Origin: Carboxylicivirga caseinilyticus
GTDB taxonomy: Bacteria; Bacteroidota; Bacteroidia; Bacteroidales; Marinilabiliaceae
Assembly (NCBI GenBank): GCA_025499705.1
Contig: JAFMVE010000030.1
Location: forward strand, 1 to 64,000
Direction: 5' to 3'
Length of the DNA: 64,000 nucleotides
Part shown: in pieces, positions 36,328 to 45,893 of the stretch
Numbering within the stretch: the stretch's first letter is position 1
How the letters are laid out: the number at the start of each line of letters is the position of its first letter
Position numbers and translations under genes: made by a program
The notes under the pieces: model-generated
What the model saw: only the letters and a program-made list of their open reading frames with translations
The model's database searches: none
What the model was told of the DNA's origin: nothing

Positions 36328-37820
36328 TAACATGGATAGAAAGCCAATCTGATCTTTTCTTGTTTACTCAAACAGGATTTTGGATTTTCTATGCCATTGT
36401 TTTGTTGATCAATGCCGTGGTTTGTAAAAACAGAATCCTGCGAAGTAGTTTTCTGTTTGTAGCAAGTCTGTATTTCTATTACAAAACGGGAGGGTACTTT
36501 TTTACCTTACTTATCATCTCTACCATTGTTGATTATAGTATTGGTTTATTTCTGGGGAAAGCACAGAATAAATATCTAAGGAAACTGTTGGTGTTTTTTA
36601 GCCTGCTCATTAATCTGGGTGTGCTTGCCTATTTTAAGTATACCTACTTCATTTTAGACCTTTACTCTTCTGTCAGTCATCAACCGATTAAGGTTTTCGA
36701 TTTTTTGGCAAATGAGATGAATAAACTGGCTGGCACAAGTTTTAATATAGATTCAATAACGCTGCCCGTTGGTATTTCCTTCTTTACTTTTCAAACAATT
36801 AGTTATACCATAGATGTTTATCGTAAAGAACTAAAGCCTGTTCGTAATATTATTGATTTTGGATTTTATGTTTCTTTTTTCCCTCAACTAATTGCTGGTC
36901 CCATTGTAAGGGCAAGAACTTTTATACCGCAAATTTATAAACGTTTTGTTGTATCAAACAAATGGATGTGGTGGAGTTTTCTATGGATTCTTGGTGGTTT
37001 ATTTAAAAAGATGGTCATCTCAGATTATATCTCTGTTAATTTTGTTGATCGTGTTTTTGAACATCCGATAGCATACTCAGGCTTTGAGGTTTTGATGGCG
37101 GTTTATGGTTATGCTCTTCAGATCTACTGCGATTTTTCGGGTTATACCGATATTGCAATGGGGGTTGCCTTATTACTTGGCTTTCGCTTACCAGTAAATT
37201 TTAATTATCCTTATAAGGCCACTTCAATCAGAGATTTCTGGAGACGCTGGCATATCAGTTTATCATCGTGGTTACGCGATTATCTGTACATCCCGCTTGG
37301 CGGTAATAAAGGTAATTCAATTCGTACAGGTTTTAACCTGATGCTAACAATGTTGCTTGGAGGATTATGGCATGGAGCTGCCTTGAAATTTGTTGTTTGG
37401 GGCGGTTTACATGGCCTGGGTCTGGTTTTCAATCGCATTGTTAATGGTATCTGGAAAATAAATGGCAATAAAATCACACGCTTGATAAGCTGGTTCTTTA
37501 CTTTTCATTTTGTTGTATTTACATGGATTGTGTTTCGGGTTGAGTCAATTGAAAGTGCTGAGATTTTAATCACCCGACTTTTCAGAGCTTTTATGCCGAA
37601 TCATGTAATGGATGTTGTTTTATCACAGACCTATTTATTTTTATTGATTTTATTTGGTTTTATCATCCATTTTATCCCTTCAGTGTGGCATCATCGAGGC
37701 AAACTATTTTTCTTAAAACTTCCACTTATTGTAAAATTGATTGTCTCTGCAAGTATGATATATATCATTATTCAGCTGCATCAGTCCGATATTTTGCCTT
37801 TTATCTATTTCAGATTCTAA
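36315..37820 (+). CDS. MBOAT-family O-acyltransferase (AlgI/PatA-like)
   Basis: A 501-residue polytopic protein with about 10-12 membrane helices. The family landmarks are YFKYTYFILD, LPVGISFFTFQTISYTIDVYRKE, FFPQLIAGPIVRAR, CDFSGYTDIAMG, the cytoplasmic FWRRWHISLSSWLRDYLYIPLGG and the catalytic histidine in GGLWHGAALKFVVWGGLHG. It likely carries acetyl groups from cytoplasmic acetyl-CoA across the membrane for the overlapping SGNH protein to place on an envelope sugar. Whether that is peptidoglycan or another polymer is not shown; the upstream lytic transglycosylase favours peptidoglycan. Confidence 0.9.
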   Translation: MQQLITWIESQSDLFLFTQTGFWIFYAIVLLINAVVCKNRILRSSFLFVASLYFYYKTGGYFFTLLIISTIVDYSIGLFLGKAQNKYLRKLLVFFSLLINLGVLAYFKYTYFILDLYSSVSHQPIKVFDFLANEMNKLAGTSFNIDSITLPVGISFFTFQTISYTIDVYRKELKPVRNIIDFGFYVSFFPQLIAGPIVRARTFIPQIYKRFVVSNKWMWWSFLWILGGLFKKMVISDYISVNFVDRVFEHPIAYSGFEVLMAVYGYALQIYCDFSGYTDIAMGVALLLGFRLPVNFNYPYKATSIRDFWRRWHISLSSWLRDYLYIPLGGNKGNSIRTGFNLMLTMLLGGLWHGAALKFVVWGGLHGLGLVFNRIVNGIWKINGNKITRLISWFFTFHFVVFTWIVFRVESIESAEILITRLFRAFMPNHVMDVVLSQTYLFLLILFGFIIHFIPSVWHHRGKLFFLKLPLIVKLIVSASMIYIIIQLHQSDILPFIYFRF

Positions 37821-37907
37821 AAAGAGCTTTAAAAAGTTAAGGTACATCGTCAAGTGTCTTGTGAAGCTTTCACGAAAAGATTATATTTATCTTGTAATTG
37901 ACAACCC

Positions 37908-40900
37908 ATGAGAAAATATTTGCTATCAACCATAGTAACGATTTGGTTTAGCTTACAATTTGTTAGTGCGCAGCATTATCATTTTAAACAATACTCCCTC
38001 GAAGAAGGTCTTCCTCAATCCGAAATTAACGGGTTAACGGAGGATCAATTTGGATATCTATGGGTTGGAACGAATGGTGGAGGCCTTTGCAGGTTTAATG
38101 GAATGGGATTTGAGGTTTTTACCCGTAAGGATGGATTGATGGATAATATTATCCTTGGAATACATCACGATGAAAACTATAATCTTTGGATTGGTACCCC
38201 TAAAGGAATTCAGAAGTTTGATGGTAGAGAGTTCAAAAATATTCTTGTGTCGGATTCTACTATCTTTGCTGATCGACTGACATTTTGCGAAATTGGAGCT
38301 AATAATCTTTGGTGTCTGACCAGGGATATCTCCGGACTTCAGACTTTATACAAAATTGAGAATGATAGCTTAATAAATTTCTCTGAGCATCTGAAGGAAC
38401 AAATTACAGAGGATAATTTTATTCTGAGAATTGTTGCCGATGGCGAATCAAATCTTCTTATTTCAACCCTTCATAACTTATTTCGATATGATGGAAGTAA
38501 GCTTGAGATTGTTGAGACCCAAGAGTTGGGAATTGACGATGAGGCCGTAAAATACCCATTATTGGTTGACAGAAGTAATCTCATGTGGTGCATGCTTTTT
38601 TATCGTAATGAAAAGAGTGAGTTGATTGTGCACAAACCCGGAGGAAAGATTAAAACTATAAGCCTTCCTGAGAAAATTAAAAATAAAGCAATCTTTGATG
38701 CCTTTGAAGACCGAAGCGGATCACTTTGGTTTTTAATTGAGAATGGTGGTGTTTTAAACTACAGCAAAAAAGGCTGGCGTATTTTCGATAAGAGCAATGG
38801 ACTACCAACCGAATTGGTTTTTAAGATTCATGAGGATGCCGAAGGTAATATTTGGTTAGGAACTTTGGGAAGTGGACTTGTGAGATATAGTGGAGATCTG
38901 TTCACCTCTTTGAATCATACCAATGGCTTAACCGATGATTTAACCAGAACCATTTTTCAGGATAAAAAAGGAACCTATTATTTTGCCGATGGAGATGGTG
39001 GTTTCAGTACTTTAAAAGATGGAGTAATTAAGCAATTTAGAGATGGTGAGATTGCTGATTTTACTGTGATTAGTGCATTCGATGATTTACCGGATGGAAA
39101 AACGATGATCTGTTCTCGAAATGGATTGTTTTCTTTTGATGGTAAAAAAGCTTCTCTTATTAACACGCAATATGGCTGGAAAAGCAGAATCCATATTAAT
39201 GGTGTTGCCCATATTAATGACACTACTTTCTTTGCAACCATTGGTTTTGGACTTATCAAAAGCGTGAAAGGGAAGGCTACCTTTTATAATTCGTATAATT
39301 CAAATTTGATAGATAATAATATTACACATTTGTTGGTCGACAGTAAAAGCAGGCTTTGGATTACAACTCCCCGAGGTATTTCGCTTTATGAGAATGGAGC
39401 AGTAATAAATTTTGCAGATCAGAAATTACTTTCATCTTCTTATTTCTTGCAAGCGGCAGAAGATGGTGCAGGACAGATATGGTTTGCCAGCTACACTAAA
39501 GGATTGGTTCGTTTTAATCAATCTCATTGGTCTACTTTTGACACAAGTAATGGTTTATCTTCTGATAATATATATTCAATTATTGCTGATGATAAAGGAG
39601 ACATTTGGGCAGGTGCGCAAAACGGAGTGGATAAATTGCTTATCAATAGTGAAGGGGAAGTTAAAGATATTGAATACTTTGATCGACATGATGGGTTTGT
39701 AGGGATTGAAAATAACAGTGCTGCCAATTTTAAGGATAAGGATGGGAACTTATGGTTTGGTACTGTTAAAGGAGTAATGCGATATAACCCTAGTGAACGA
39801 AGAATCAATTACCTTCCTCCTCCGGTCTATATCAGAAATATAGAACTGTCATATAAAAAGCCTGTTTGGCAAAGTGATGAGTATTTGGCTCGTTATGATT
39901 CGTTGGTTCCCTGGTTTGGAATACCAAATCAGTTGTCGCTTCCCAAAGAACAAAATAACATATCGTTTACTTTTGATGCTTTATGTTATACTATTCCTGA
40001 GAAGATTCAATACAAATGGCGTCTTGAACCAATAGAGACAGAATGGGTTTATGGTAAAAATAACGAAATAGCTTATCCTTCACTGCCGCCAGGTGATTAT
40101 ACCTTTAGAGTAACTGCCGCTAATAATAACGGTATCTGGAATGATGAAGGTGCTTTTTATAGTTTTAGCATTAATCCGGCATGGTATCAAACATTTGCAT
40201 TTAAGGTTTTATTGGCCGCATTTGTTATAATCATCATATTAACATTTGTCTTTATCTGGAATCAGAAAATTAGAAGGCTACGTTTTGAGATGGAAACACT
40301 GGTGGTTGCTAAAACAAAAGAAATCAGGCTTCAGAAAACTCAAATTGAAGCAAAAAATGAAGAGCTTCAAAAACAGAAAGAACAGATTACAAAGCAAGCC
40401 GAATCTATTTCTTCTTCATATAAAGACCTTGAAAAACTGACAGAGATTGGTAAGACACTCACTGCCAACCTGTCAATAAGTCGTATTTTCGATCTTGTTT
40501 ATAATGCAACCAGTGAAATAATGGACACTTATTTGTTTGGTTTCGGACTTTATAATAAGGAGACTAATTCATTGGATTTTCAGAATATTAATCTTCTGGG
40601 AGAAAGAATGCCATTCCTTACTTTCACAATGGATGATACAGAAAGATTATCAATCCATTGCCTGTTAAATGATAAGGAAATTTATATCCGTGATTTTGAT
40701 AAGGAGTACACCAATTATGTGAATGAAATCAGACCAGTTCCTGGTGATATCAATAGTAAATCAATTATATATATTCCAATTAAAGTAAACTCTGCTCCTT
40801 TTGGTGTGATCACAGTGCAAAGTGCTGATATTAATGCCTATTCAAATTATCACTTGAACTTTATGCGGAATATTGGTATTTATACCAGCATTGCTTTGGA

Positions 40901-41693
40901 AAATGCAAGTACATTCCAGCAATTAAAACAGCAGCAAAGTGATTTGGAGGTTGCAAGTCAAACAGCCATAAGTCAGAAAGAACAGATGCAACAACAGCGA
41001 GATGCGCTGGACAGACTTTACGAAGAAAATAACCATCTGATTCGCTTATTTACTACAGAACTCGAACGACCAATTACGTCCTCATTATCCATTGCCAATG
41101 CTTTACAAAGTCAGAAAGATGTGAGTGTTGAGGAAATGAATAATGCCTTGGTGAAGATTCTGGAATCATTGTGGCAAATTAAAGATATGCTCAATCAGGT
41201 AAGTGAAATAAAGCGATTAGAACAGGATGAATTTCAAATACATGAAAGTAAAGTGCCACTCACATCATTATTGAAAGAAGTGGTAGGGCAATACGAAGAA
41301 TACCTGAAAAATAAGAACATTGAGGTGCTTTGGGATTTAAGTGACTCTGTTGTTATGTCAGACTATACATTACTCGAAAAGATATTCTCCAATCTTATTT
41401 CAAACGCCATTAAATTCTCTGAACCAAATACGAATATAACTGTTAACTCATATGAAGAAGAGAGCAAAGTTACGGTAGGTATCCGTGATGAGGGGCCGGG
41501 AATGTCGGAAGAAGATCAGCAAAGGTTATTTACGAAATTCAACAAATTAAGTAATCATACCAATAAGAGCGAAGTTTCTTCGGGGTTAGGACTTTACATT
41601 GTGAAGAGATACATAGATGGACTAAAGGGTGAAATAACCTGTACGAGCCATTTGGGTATTGGTACTACCTTTTATGTGCGTCTGCCAAAATAA
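37908..41693 (+). CDS. Periplasmic propeller (Reg_prop/Y_Y_Y) sensor with kinase core lacking the phospho-acceptor His
   Basis: This 1261-residue membrane sensor has a signal peptide (1-22), about 14 Reg_prop propeller strands (~25-640, for example GYLWVGTNGGGLCRFNG and GNIWLGTLGSGLVRYSG), a Y_Y_Y domain (~690-765), one membrane helix (~770-795), a coiled coil, a GAF domain (~860-990) and a HATPase domain (~1145-1261) with N-box NLISNAIKFS, G1 DEGPGMS and G2 SGLGLYIVK. The dimerisation region reads LFTTELERPITSS; T1050 occupies the place of the histidine in the usual SHELRTPL. There is no receiver or HTH output. It may signal as a pseudokinase, or the family may use a different acceptor. Confidence 0.85.
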   Translation: MRKYLLSTIVTIWFSLQFVSAQHYHFKQYSLEEGLPQSEINGLTEDQFGYLWVGTNGGGLCRFNGMGFEVFTRKDGLMDNIILGIHHDENYNLWIGTPKGIQKFDGREFKNILVSDSTIFADRLTFCEIGANNLWCLTRDISGLQTLYKIENDSLINFSEHLKEQITEDNFILRIVADGESNLLISTLHNLFRYDGSKLEIVETQELGIDDEAVKYPLLVDRSNLMWCMLFYRNEKSELIVHKPGGKIKTISLPEKIKNKAIFDAFEDRSGSLWFLIENGGVLNYSKKGWRIFDKSNGLPTELVFKIHEDAEGNIWLGTLGSGLVRYSGDLFTSLNHTNGLTDDLTRTIFQDKKGTYYFADGDGGFSTLKDGVIKQFRDGEIADFTVISAFDDLPDGKTMICSRNGLFSFDGKKASLINTQYGWKSRIHINGVAHINDTTFFATIGFGLIKSVKGKATFYNSYNSNLIDNNITHLLVDSKSRLWITTPRGISLYENGAVINFADQKLLSSSYFLQAAEDGAGQIWFASYTKGLVRFNQSHWSTFDTSNGLSSDNIYSIIADDKGDIWAGAQNGVDKLLINSEGEVKDIEYFDRHDGFVGIENNSAANFKDKDGNLWFGTVKGVMRYNPSERRINYLPPPVYIRNIELSYKKPVWQSDEYLARYDSLVPWFGIPNQLSLPKEQNNISFTFDALCYTIPEKIQYKWRLEPIETEWVYGKNNEIAYPSLPPGDYTFRVTAANNNGIWNDEGAFYSFSINPAWYQTFAFKVLLAAFVIIIILTFVFIWNQKIRRLRFEMETLVVAKTKEIRLQKTQIEAKNEELQKQKEQITKQAESISSSYKDLEKLTEIGKTLTANLSISRIFDLVYNATSEIMDTYLFGFGLYNKETNSLDFQNINLLGERMPFLTFTMDDTERLSIHCLLNDKEIYIRDFDKEYTNYVNEIRPVPGDINSKSIIYIPIKVNSAPFGVITVQSADINAYSNYHLNFMRNIGIYTSIALENASTFQQLKQQQSDLEVASQTAISQKEQMQQQRDALDRLYEENNHLIRLFTTELERPITSSLSIANALQSQKDVSVEEMNNALVKILESLWQIKDMLNQVSEIKRLEQDEFQIHESKVPLTSLLKEVVGQYEEYLKNKNIEVLWDLSDSVVMSDYTLLEKIFSNLISNAIKFSEPNTNITVNSYEEESKVTVGIRDEGPGMSEEDQQRLFTKFNKLSNHTNKSEVSSGLGLYIVKRYIDGLKGEITCTSHLGIGTTFYVRLPK

Positions 41694-41746
41694 AAATTGG
41701 CAACATTTTTGTAATTCTTTCTTCATAACATTTAAACATTACAACT

Positions 41747-42451
41747 ATGTTCACAAGTCCGTTATTATTTATATTTCTGTTTTTCGTAATTGTGAGCTGG
41801 ATTGTTAGCTCTAGATTGAAAAGTAAGTTCAAAGCATATTCGAAAGTGCCTATCGATTATGGGATGACAGGTGCAGAAGTGGCTCAAAAGATGCTTCGAG
41901 ACAATGGTCTGATGAATATTCAGATTAACGCTGTTAAAGGTACCTTGAGTGATCATTATAATCCAACTAACCGAACCATCAATTTAAGTCCGGATGTATA
42001 TCATGGACGAAGCGTGGCTGCAGCTGCAGTGGCGGCTCATGAAACAGGTCATGCTATTCAGCATGCAAACAGTTACAGTCTGCTTAGCTTCAGGTCCGCG
42101 TTAGTGCCGTTGCAAAATGTAAGTGCGCGAATTCTTAATTTTATATTTATAGCCATGTTTTTTGGTGCATTTGCATTGCCAGGCTTATTACCTTTTGATT
42201 TGGCTTTACAAATCATCATCGTGTGTTACGGTATCTTTACTTTAGCTGCTTTTGTTACTTTGCCAGTTGAAATTGATGCAAGCAGGAGAGCGTTAGCCTG
42301 GTTAAACAATGCAGGAATTACTTCGCACGACACATATGGTAAAGCTAAAGATGCTTTGAAATGGGCTGCATATACTTATGTTGTTGCTGCACTTTCGGCT
42401 TTGGCTACATTACTTTACTACGTAATGATCTTTTTAGGAAACAGAGATTAA
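41747..42451 (+). CDS. Membrane zinc metallopeptidase (YugP family)
   Basis: A 234-residue membrane protein with the zinc motif AAHETGHAIQH (HExxH) near residues 97-107. An N-terminal helix lies before it, two or three helices follow (~125-180), and another sits at the C-terminus. The segment LSPDVYHGRSVAAAAVAAHE and the downstream VEIDASRRALAWL (third ligand region) match the neutral zinc metallopeptidase family PF04298. The substrates of this family are unknown. It follows the sensor gene by 53 bases and could be cotranscribed, but a functional link is only a guess. Confidence 0.85.
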   Translation: MFTSPLLFIFLFFVIVSWIVSSRLKSKFKAYSKVPIDYGMTGAEVAQKMLRDNGLMNIQINAVKGTLSDHYNPTNRTINLSPDVYHGRSVAAAAVAAHETGHAIQHANSYSLLSFRSALVPLQNVSARILNFIFIAMFFGAFALPGLLPFDLALQIIIVCYGIFTLAAFVTLPVEIDASRRALAWLNNAGITSHDTYGKAKDALKWAAYTYVVAALSALATLLYYVMIFLGNRD

Positions 42452-42496
42452 GAAATATGTTTATTTAATTAGAAGGGCAGCTTACGCTGCCCTTTT

Positions 42497-43219
42497 TTAT
42501 TGGTGATAGTAGTTATAATCTTTTAAGATGGTTTTTAGAAATTCCATTGCAGGTTGTTTGGTTTCTATATTCATTTTTTTAATAACTACTTCTTTTGTTT
42601 TTAATGCCAAAGGATGAGGTGCACCAATACTATTATATGAGTTATTTTTTTGCGACAGATTTAAAACCTCTTTTATGGTTTGCATGTCCTTCTCATGTAA
42701 TTTAATAACTTCGGGGTACACAGGTTCATAACCTTGTTCTACTTCAACATAAACGGTGTCATTAAGGTCTCCCTGAGCATCAATTTTTAATACCGCTGTG
42801 CCGGCAGCCAAATCGCCTATACGTTTGCCTTTACCATTAATGATGATTGTTAAAAGTGCTCCCAGGCCATAGGTTAAATGAAAATCAACCAACCGAAATA
42901 TCCATCGAATAAAGCAAGCGCCAAAGTTAAGCTCACCACCGTCAAGTTTAACTACCCTCATCTTCATAATCATTTTACCAAAGGTTTGACCATTCAGAAA
43001 CAGGTCGCACAACAGATTATAAAATATAATGGGTAAACTTAAAAGACTAACCCACCAGTCAGGTGTTTCAACTATATTGAATATAATTACCCCAAGAATT
43101 AAGGCGTAACTAAGCTTAATAAATCCATCGATTAGATGGCCGAGAAGGCGATCACCCACACTGGCAAGTTGAAACTCTATATCAACATTTTGAGTGGTTG
43201 AAATTTGTAAATGTTCCAT
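42497..43219 (-). CDS. RDD-family membrane protein
   Basis: The 240-residue protein starts with a short soluble tail, followed by the RDD landmark VGDRLLGHLIDGFIKLSYALI (~22-42). A second helix pair holds FLNGQTFGKMIMKMRVVKLDGG, and a third helix and a long cytoplasmic C-terminal tail (~140-240) follow. RDD proteins are poorly characterised; some move Na+/H+ or anchor complexes. In the Bacteroidetes they often sit divergently next to the SpoIIM-MoxR-DUF58 cluster as here, so it is likely part of that system. Confidence 0.85.
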   Translation of the reverse strand: MEHLQISTTQNVDIEFQLASVGDRLLGHLIDGFIKLSYALILGVIIFNIVETPDWWVSLLSLPIIFYNLLCDLFLNGQTFGKMIMKMRVVKLDGGELNFGACFIRWIFRLVDFHLTYGLGALLTIIINGKGKRIGDLAAGTAVLKIDAQGDLNDTVYVEVEQGYEPVYPEVIKLHEKDMQTIKEVLNLSQKNNSYNSIGAPHPLALKTKEVVIKKMNIETKQPAMEFLKTILKDYNYYHQ

Positions 43220-43325
43220 TCGGGTTAAGGAAAATGAATACGTGAATTAACTTTATAAAAGTAGCAAAATAAATTTTTTATGTGTGAAATTTTGAGTTTA
43301 TTCGTACTGCTCATGACCAAACCTA

Positions 43326-44306
43326 ATGAAAGAGGTAACATTTATTAACCGAAATAAAAAGCGTTGGGAGAAATTTGAAGCGCAATTACAAAAGTCTTCA
43401 TTGGTTACTCCGGATGAGTTGGCTGATCAGTTTATTCAGCTAACAGATGATTTGGCATATGCACGAACCTATTATCCCAATACACGCACACTAAGTTACT
43501 TAAACAGTCTTTCTCAGAAAACGCATCAGGAGATTTACAGGAACAAAAGAGAAAAAGGAAGCCGAATTCCAACTTTCTTTGCGTTCGAACTTCCGTTGAT
43601 TCTTAATTATGCCCGGCCATATTTTTTTCTTTCATTAGTTGTATTTATAGCTGCCTGGGCTCTGGGAGCAATATCGGCTTATGTTGATCATGATTTTTTG
43701 AGAGTGATTGCAGGCGATCAATATGTGAATATGACACTGGATAACATTGAAAAAGGTGATCCGATGGCAGTTTATTCTCAGGTTGGCGAAATGCCTATGT
43801 TTATTGGTATTACATTTAATAATGTATTTGTATCGTTTTATGTTTTCGTCATGGGATTACTAACTCCCATCGGTACAATCATCCAGATATTCAGGAATGG
43901 CATTATGGTAGGTGCTTTTCAGGCATTTTTTTATCATAAGAATCTGTTAGGCGTTTCAACCTATGCAATAATGATTCATGGAACACTGGAATTATCAGCC
44001 ATTGTGCTGGCAGGAGGTGCAGGCATAATAATGGGCAAATATTTGTTATTTCCGGGAACATATCCCCGTAAAGATTCCTTCGTTTATGGGGTGAAGAAGA
44101 GTATAAAAATAATGATAGGTTTGGTACCTGTTTTTATTGTGGCAGGTTTTCTGGAGGGTTTTGTAACCCGTTATTACAATAGTATGGAAACCTGGATGAA
44201 TATTTTAATTATTGCCATTTCATTAACTTTTATTGTTTGGTATTTTTTCCTTTATCCGGTAAAAGTGCATAAACGATATTTACAACAAACAGATAGAAAT
44301 GAATAA
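43326..44306 (+). CDS. SpoIIM-like (DUF95) membrane protein
   Basis: A 326-residue membrane protein. An N-terminal cytoplasmic helical region (MKEVTFINRNKKRWEKFEAQL) precedes about six membrane helices. The family landmark FNNVFVSFYVFVMGLLTPIGT lies near residues 160-180, followed by MIHGTLELSAIVLAGGAG. In Bacillus SpoIIM drives septal peptidoglycan degradation in sporulation, but this organism is a Gram-negative non-sporulator and the family is widespread beside MoxR/DUF58 genes. It is the first gene of a tight six-gene operon and overlaps the next gene by eight bases. Confidence 0.88.
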   Translation: MKEVTFINRNKKRWEKFEAQLQKSSLVTPDELADQFIQLTDDLAYARTYYPNTRTLSYLNSLSQKTHQEIYRNKREKGSRIPTFFAFELPLILNYARPYFFLSLVVFIAAWALGAISAYVDHDFLRVIAGDQYVNMTLDNIEKGDPMAVYSQVGEMPMFIGITFNNVFVSFYVFVMGLLTPIGTIIQIFRNGIMVGAFQAFFYHKNLLGVSTYAIMIHGTLELSAIVLAGGAGIIMGKYLLFPGTYPRKDSFVYGVKKSIKIMIGLVPVFIVAGFLEGFVTRYYNSMETWMNILIIAISLTFIVWYFFLYPVKVHKRYLQQTDRNE

Positions 44307-45174
44307 TACCGATGTTGATTTTAATCTGAAGAGGGATTTCAGTGATGTGATTAACGTTACATTCAGTTTTATAAAACAGGAGTTTAAAACATTAATAAGC
44401 ACCGTGGCCTTGTATACTATTATTCCCTTATTAGGCTCAGCTGTCTTAAGTGTTTTTTACACCAAGGATACCTGGACAGCCTATTTTCAAGGTATTTTTA
44501 CGAATGCTCCTGTTGTAGAAACTCCCAATTTTACCGTTCTGATTTTAATGATTGTCATTAATTTTATCTCAACTCTGATGATAATGGGATTAACCTACGA
44601 ATACATTAATCTTTATAATACGCGTGGTAAAGGGAATTTTACAAGAGCAGACGTGGCTAATGCTTTCGTTAAGGATTTTCTTAAGATATTAGGATATAAT
44701 ATTATTGTATTTATTGTAGTAACACTTGCTTCTCTTTTAATAATACCCGGAATATATTTAGCTGTTCCTCTGACATTTATTACCATTGTTTTAATTGTAG
44801 AGAATAGAGGCTTTTCCGGTTCCTGGAGACGTTGTTTTGAGATTATTAAGAATAATTGGTGGCTTACTTTAGCATTGATAATAGTTACCTATATTATTAT
44901 TTACATGCTCGGAATGGTATTTAATCTACCCTTAGGAATTTATTCAGGTATAAAAGGTTTTACTGCAGCCACAGGAGGTAATTTTGAAATGGATTATGTG
45001 GTATTGACATTATTTACAATCCTATCAACTGTTGGATCCTCGTTGCTGATGGTTCTTTTTTACACAATGTTGGCAGCACAGTATTACAGTTTGAACTCAG
45101 ATAAAACAAAAGCCAGTTCCATTCTGGATCGAATTAATGAAATAGAAGATCGCCCTGTTGAAGATTCATTTTAA
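44299..45174 (+). CDS. Polytopic membrane protein of the MoxR/DUF58 cluster
   Basis: I do not recognise a specific family with certainty. The 291 residues have about six membrane segments, each pair separated by short polar loops. SFSGSWRRCFEIIKNNWWLTLALIIV-like sequence (GSWRRCFEIIKNN, ~170-185) resembles the membrane domains annotated as glycerophosphodiester phosphodiesterase-associated or DUF975-like. No catalytic motif is seen. It overlaps the SpoIIM gene by eight bases and the DUF4129 gene by 17 bases, so translation is probably coupled and the products work together in the membrane. Confidence 0.7.
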   Translation: MNNTDVDFNLKRDFSDVINVTFSFIKQEFKTLISTVALYTIIPLLGSAVLSVFYTKDTWTAYFQGIFTNAPVVETPNFTVLILMIVINFISTLMIMGLTYEYINLYNTRGKGNFTRADVANAFVKDFLKILGYNIIVFIVVTLASLLIIPGIYLAVPLTFITIVLIVENRGFSGSWRRCFEIIKNNWWLTLALIIVTYIIIYMLGMVFNLPLGIYSGIKGFTAATGGNFEMDYVVLTLFTILSTVGSSLLMVLFYTMLAAQYYSLNSDKTKASSILDRINEIEDRPVEDSF

Positions 45175-45892
45175 ATATATATTAGTTTTTGTATTGTTAC
45201 TTAGTGGGTTTCAGTTAAAGGCTGAGACCGACTCTTTGGCTCTTAATGATAGCATTGAGGCATGGGATAATACTGCTGTTGATTACAGATACCCGTCTCA
45301 GGATACAATTGCATACTATAAACAGCACCCAGATTATAATTATATTGAAAAGGAAACTACTGAAAGTCTGCTGGATCGATTTTGGAGGTGGCTGTTATCA
45401 CTTTTTGTAAATAAAGGAACAACAACTGTATTAGGTTGGGCAATATTGATCTTGTCTATCTTTGCTTTACTGGCAATAGTAATCCGTTTATTTGGTATTC
45501 CTATTAAAGGATTATTTGTTTTTGCCCGTTCTACCAAGGTAACTGATTTAACATTCACATCGGTGAATGGAGATCTTGAAAGTGATAACCTTGAAAAGAT
45601 ACTTGAAAGTTACATTAGTAGTGGTGCCTACAGAGAAGCCACACGGATCCTTTTTATGATGACTTTGCGACAGCTTAATCGTAATAAACTGATTAAATGG
45701 AGTATTTGGAAAACAGACCGTGAATATTATTACGAATTAAAGGATCAGGATCTTAAAGCTGAATTTTTGGATATTATGCGTCAGTACGAATATGTCTGGT
45801 ATGGCAAATTTATGCCCGAAGTAGAATATTTCCGAAAGCTTGAAAATCAGTTTAATCAACTAATACATAATATTCAATCACATAAAAACTAA
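45158..45892 (+). CDS. DUF4129-domain membrane protein
   Basis: A 244-residue protein with a signal peptide (MKIHFKYILVFVLLLSGFQLKAE), a periplasmic segment of about 65 residues, one membrane helix (~95-118) and a cytoplasmic DUF4129-like domain with REATRILFMMTLRQLNRNKLI and DREYYYEL. The start is a TTG at 45158 inside the preceding gene; no ATG gives the signal peptide, so the TTG is well supported. DUF4129 proteins accompany MoxR/DUF58 in many bacteria, but their job is unknown. Confidence 0.8.
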   Translation: MKIHFKYILVFVLLLSGFQLKAETDSLALNDSIEAWDNTAVDYRYPSQDTIAYYKQHPDYNYIEKETTESLLDRFWRWLLSLFVNKGTTTVLGWAILILSIFALLAIVIRLFGIPIKGLFVFARSTKVTDLTFTSVNGDLESDNLEKILESYISSGAYREATRILFMMTLRQLNRNKLIKWSIWKTDREYYYELKDQDLKAEFLDIMRQYEYVWYGKFMPEVEYFRKLENQFNQLIHNIQSHKN

Positions 45893-45893
45893 A

